The notes under the pieces are model-generated. The model saw only the letters and a program-made list of their open reading frames with translations. It searched no databases and was not told the DNA's origin. Of a stretch of DNA of 64,000 nt, positions 61,592 to 64,000 are shown piece by piece. A program made the translations under genes and the position numbers. This stretch comes from Acidobacteriota bacterium (GTDB lineage: Bacteria > Acidobacteriota > Terriglobia > Terriglobales > Acidobacteriaceae), in assembly GCA_023410055.1 (NCBI GenBank), contig JAEYQK010000119.1:5591-69590 (forward strand), written 5' to 3'. Position 1 is the stretch's first letter. The number at the start of each line of letters is the position of its first letter.

Positions 61592-61619
61592 CCCACCCTT
61601 CGCTTTGCGAAGGATGGGG
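61592..61619. repeat. R4 hairpin after murC
   Basis: CCCACCCTTCGCTTTGCGAA followed by GGATGGGG, three bases after the murC stop. It could attenuate transcription between murC and the next gene, but no T-run follows. Confidence 0.85.
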
Positions 61620-61688
61620 CCCCCTCAAGTTTTGCTAACAAGTTCGGAAGAAGCCCGTCTATTCCTTTGACTGGGGTTAGGAGGGCGC

Positions 61689-61964
61689 ATGCTCAGCAGG
61701 CACTTTGGAATGGCGATCGGAGCAACTTTATTGGTCGCGGCAAGCCTGTGCAGTGTACAGAGTTCCCTTTGCAAAGCTATCGCTAGTGACAGCCGGGCGT
61801 TGTATCTGTTTGCTGAGTACAAGATGCTGACGGGCGATAAGGAGTCGGCGGTCAAGTTGCTGCAACAAGCGTCGATTCAGAAAGAGAAGCCGTCTGCGGA
61901 AACCAATGTGAGGCATGGTGCGTGTTCTGAAGCAGGTCCGGGCGCGATGGTTGTGATGTACTGA
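61689..61964 (+). CDS. Small secreted protein inside the division cluster, unknown
   Basis: 91 residues with a signal peptide-like N-terminus (MLSRHFGMAIGATLLVAASLCSVQSSLC), then ALYLFAEYKMLTGDKESAVKLLQQASIQKEK, which reads like one TPR-type helix pair. AGGAGG at spacing 4 before the ATG is the strongest ribosome-binding site nearby. Location between murC and ftsQ suggests an envelope role. The last part (NVRHGACSEAGPGAMVVMY) is low in information and may be a decayed end of a longer protein. Confidence 0.55.
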   Translation: MLSRHFGMAIGATLLVAASLCSVQSSLCKAIASDSRALYLFAEYKMLTGDKESAVKLLQQASIQKEKPSAETNVRHGACSEAGPGAMVVMY

Positions 61965-62054
61965 AAAGGCTCACCTTCGGCGTAAATTCCTCTGCGAAAA
62001 TCCTGCAAAACAAGTTATATTCGCTAGCGGCGATCTCTGCCGTTCTCCGGATCA

Positions 62055-63143
62055 ATGGCGCGAAAAAATGGTCCAACTTCCGACGATGTAGAGTTCTCGT
62101 CAGAGTACGAATCTACACGTTCTGTGCCCGAGTTTTATCCAGGACGTGGGGTCGACGATGACGGGACGATGGATGGTGCGCGCTTTACGGAGGATGATTC
62201 GGAGCAGGAATCCCCTTTTCTGCGAGCTCAAAAGCGCGTCCCTGTGCGGCGTGGGCCCATCCCGAAGAAAACAGCGAATAAGCTGAAAATCATTCTGCTG
62301 GCGGCCCTGGTAGCGGGCTGTGTTGCCGGGGCCTTGTATGCCGTCTACTACTACGGAACGAACTCGTGGCGATTCCGGCTGAATTCCAGCGATTCGATCC
62401 AGGTATCGGGAAATGAGAATGTCACTCGAGATGACATTTTCGGGGTGTTCGGCGGCGACATTTCTAAAAACGTCTTCAAGATTCCGCTCGAGCAACGAAA
62501 GCAGGACTTGGAGCAGATTCCGTGGGTGGAGTCGGCCACGGTCATGCGGTACTTGCCGAACCGGCTGGCGGTAACGGTGAAAGAGCGTACGCCGGTGGCG
62601 TTCGTGCAGCTTGATTCGCGGATCGCGCTGATTGACGCAAGCGGCGTCGTGATGGAGTTGCCGCAGGGCAGCAAGTATTCATTTCCGGTGCTGACGGGTT
62701 TCACCGAAAGTGAGCCGCTCTCGACGCGGGCACCGAGGGTGAAGATCTTCCTGACGTTGGTACGTGACCTGGATTCCGGCGGAAAGAATTACTCGCAGGA
62801 CGTAAGCGATGTTGATCTGACCGATCCGAAAGATATCAAGATCACGGTCGCGCAGGGAAGCGTTCTACTGCACGCGAGTGCGAGTAATTTTCTGGAACAA
62901 TACGAGAAGTATCTGGCGATTGTGGCGCAGTGCCGCGAGAAGGTTGGGAGCGGCAAACTCGACGTGGACACGCGCATTTACGGGCAGGTGCCCTGCAAGC
63001 CGATTGTAGAGTTGCGCGCTGTTGTGCAAGACACATCTGCAGTGGAACAGAAGACCAGCCAAACAGAGCCCAGGAGAGTAGCAGAAAAGCCCGGGAAGAA
63101 GTCCAAGGCGACTGCCAAACTCAGAGCGGCGAAGAAGCATTGA
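62055..63143 (+). CDS. ftsQ: Cell division protein FtsQ
   Basis: Bitopic divisome protein linking early and late division proteins. 362 residues. The cytoplasmic N-terminus of about 75 residues is acidic, then basic (RVPVRRGPIPKKTANK); membrane helix about 77-97 (IILLAALVAGCVAGALYAVYYYG); POTRA domain about 112-180 (SIQVSGNENVTRDDIFGVFGGDISKNVFKIPLEQRKQDLEQIPWVESATVMRYLPN, read in pieces); FtsQ/DivIB beta domain TVKERTPVAFVQ to about 300. The lysine-rich tail (KPGKKSKATAKLRAAKKH) is long for the family. Followed by ftsA after 18 bases. Confidence 0.93.
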   Translation: MARKNGPTSDDVEFSSEYESTRSVPEFYPGRGVDDDGTMDGARFTEDDSEQESPFLRAQKRVPVRRGPIPKKTANKLKIILLAALVAGCVAGALYAVYYYGTNSWRFRLNSSDSIQVSGNENVTRDDIFGVFGGDISKNVFKIPLEQRKQDLEQIPWVESATVMRYLPNRLAVTVKERTPVAFVQLDSRIALIDASGVVMELPQGSKYSFPVLTGFTESEPLSTRAPRVKIFLTLVRDLDSGGKNYSQDVSDVDLTDPKDIKITVAQGSVLLHASASNFLEQYEKYLAIVAQCREKVGSGKLDVDTRIYGQVPCKPIVELRAVVQDTSAVEQKTSQTEPRRVAEKPGKKSKATAKLRAAKKH

Positions 63144-63161
63144 AACGGATTTTGTGGGGAA

Positions 63162-64000
63162 ATGAGTAAACAGACAGACAATCTGCTGACAGCAGTTGAT
63201 GTGGGTAGTGCGAAGACCGTCGTTATGATGGCGGAGATTACGGACACTGGACTGAGATACCGTGCGCACGGGGTGGCGCAGTCGCGGGGATCGCGGAAGG
63301 GAATCATCGTCGATCTCGATAAAGCGGCGGACAGCGTTCAGAAGGCGGCGGCAAAGGTAGAAGCAATGGCGGAAACGCCGGTCGAGCGCGCGGTGGTTGG
63401 AGTTTCAGGACCGTTCATTCGCGGGATCGATAGTCATGCGGCAATAACGCTGGGCGCTGGCTCGCGGGACATAACGCGCGCTGACGTGCGCCAGGCACTT
63501 GAGCAGGCGCGCGCCGTAAATCTGCCTGCGGACCGAGCGGTCCTCCACTTGTTGCAGCAGGATTTCAAGGTTGACGATCAGGCGGGGATTCACGATCCCG
63601 AAGGGATGCGCGCGAGCAGGCTGGAGGCGCGGGTTCATCTCGTCACGTCGGCTGCGGGGCCCACACAGAACTTCGTGACGGCGCTGAACCTGGCGGGAAT
63701 CGAGGTCGAGGACAACGCGTACGAAGCGAGAGCGTGTGCCGATGCGGTACTGCGCGGTGATGAGCGCGAGCTAGGCGTGTGCCTGGCGGATATCGGCGCG
63801 GGGACGACGGATCTGATTGTCTTTCACGAAGGGGTAGTAGTTCATACGGGCGTGGTCCCGCTGGGCGGCGATCATTTTACGAACGATATTGCGGTGGGGT
63901 TGCGAACGCCGCTTGCCGATGCTGAGAACATCAAGCGGATGTTCGGATGTGCTGTGGGGACGCGGAGACCCGCGGCGCACGAAATCGAGGTGCCGTCAAT
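63162..64000 (+). CDS. ftsA: Cell division protein FtsA, partial at window end
   Basis: Actin-like protein that tethers FtsZ to the membrane. The frame opens ATGAGTAAACAGACAGAC and stays open to the window edge (about 279 codons). Motifs read: LTAVDVGSAKTVVMMAE (phosphate 1), GVAQSRGSRKGIIVDLDKAADSV, VVGVSGPFIRGIDSHAAITL, then CLADIGAGTTDLIVFHEGVVVHTGVVPLGGDHFTNDIAVGL (read in pieces), the phosphate 2 loop, and KRMFGCAV. GGGGA is placed one base before the ATG. The C-terminal membrane-binding helix is outside the window; ftsZ would be expected next. Confidence 0.95.
   Translation, partial: MSKQTDNLLTAVDVGSAKTVVMMAEITDTGLRYRAHGVAQSRGSRKGIIVDLDKAADSVQKAAAKVEAMAETPVERAVVGVSGPFIRGIDSHAAITLGAGSRDITRADVRQALEQARAVNLPADRAVLHLLQQDFKVDDQAGIHDPEGMRASRLEARVHLVTSAAGPTQNFVTALNLAGIEVEDNAYEARACADAVLRGDERELGVCLADIGAGTTDLIVFHEGVVVHTGVVPLGGDHFTNDIAVGLRTPLADAENIKRMFGCAVGTRRPAAHEIEVPS

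Overview
The window looks like a chromosomal segment of a diderm, GC-rich, soil-type bacterium, most likely an acidobacterium (Acidobacteriota, Terriglobia-like). That assignment is inference. It rests on the dense short palindromic repeats, including the element that translates as VIPSTARNP / SFRAQRGIP, on the decaheme cytochrome plus outer-membrane barrel pair, on meso-DAP type peptidoglycan genes and on the mix of acidobacterial-looking small membrane and secreted proteins. No plasmid, phage, IS element, CRISPR array or rRNA was seen. The one RNA gene is a selenocysteine tRNA at 18751-18849.

Layout. 1-4.6 kb: HD-GYP phosphodiesterase, DUF457 membrane protein, msrB and a run of small minus-strand membrane proteins. 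4.6-9.0 kb: a complete electron-transfer-flavoprotein module (ETF-quinone oxidoreductase, EtfA, EtfB) interrupted by a four-helix-bundle gene and a small membrane gene. 9.2-11.4 kb: small genes and a VapBC toxin-antitoxin pair. 11.4-14.8 kb: an MtrA/MtrB-like porin-cytochrome conduit. 15.4-18.9 kb: a tryptophanase-like PLP lyase with altered active-site residues, a GT22-like glycosyltransferase and tRNA-Sec. 19.3-27.3 kb: a glycan locus (DUF1593 protein, two GH95-type glycosidases, CE1-type esterase) with a LacI-type palindrome upstream. 27.5-29.8 kb: glycerate 2-kinase and a tartronate-semialdehyde-reductase-like dehydrogenase. 30-43.3 kb: mixed housekeeping and accessory genes (MBL hydrolase, MscS channel, alpha/beta hydrolases, M20 peptidase, YyaL-type protein, CBS protein, DUF58, DedA). 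43.9-47.6 kb: secA and a DUF892 protein. 47.8-50.6 kb: a fused acyl-activating enzyme, ACP and acyltransferase. 52-64 kb: a division and cell wall cluster, murE-murF-mraY-murD-ftsW-murG-murC-(small secreted protein)-ftsQ-ftsA, with ftsA cut by the window edge.

The most unusual property is how short interspersed repeats interact with genes. I name them R1 (50-bp GTAGCGCC/GGCGCTAC double palindrome), R2 (tandem ATCGGGTG octamers), R3 (CCCACGTT/AACGTGGG hairpin), R4 (CCCATCCTT/AAGGGTGGG hairpin and relatives), R5 (the ATTCCGAGC element), R6 (AGTACTC tandem) and R7 (short GCCCCTACGGGGC-like palindromes). R2 sits exactly at gene 3' ends, in sense orientation, and supplies or follows stop codons. 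R3, R4 and R5 lie inside four protein genes without breaking the frame, adding 8-20 residues between conserved motifs. Several operon-leading genes also have a TATAAT-like box 6-9 nt before the start codon and no Shine-Dalgarno, suggesting leaderless mRNAs.

Limits: no homology search was run. Family names come from motifs read by eye, and start codons were chosen from Shine-Dalgarno spacing and signal peptide position.
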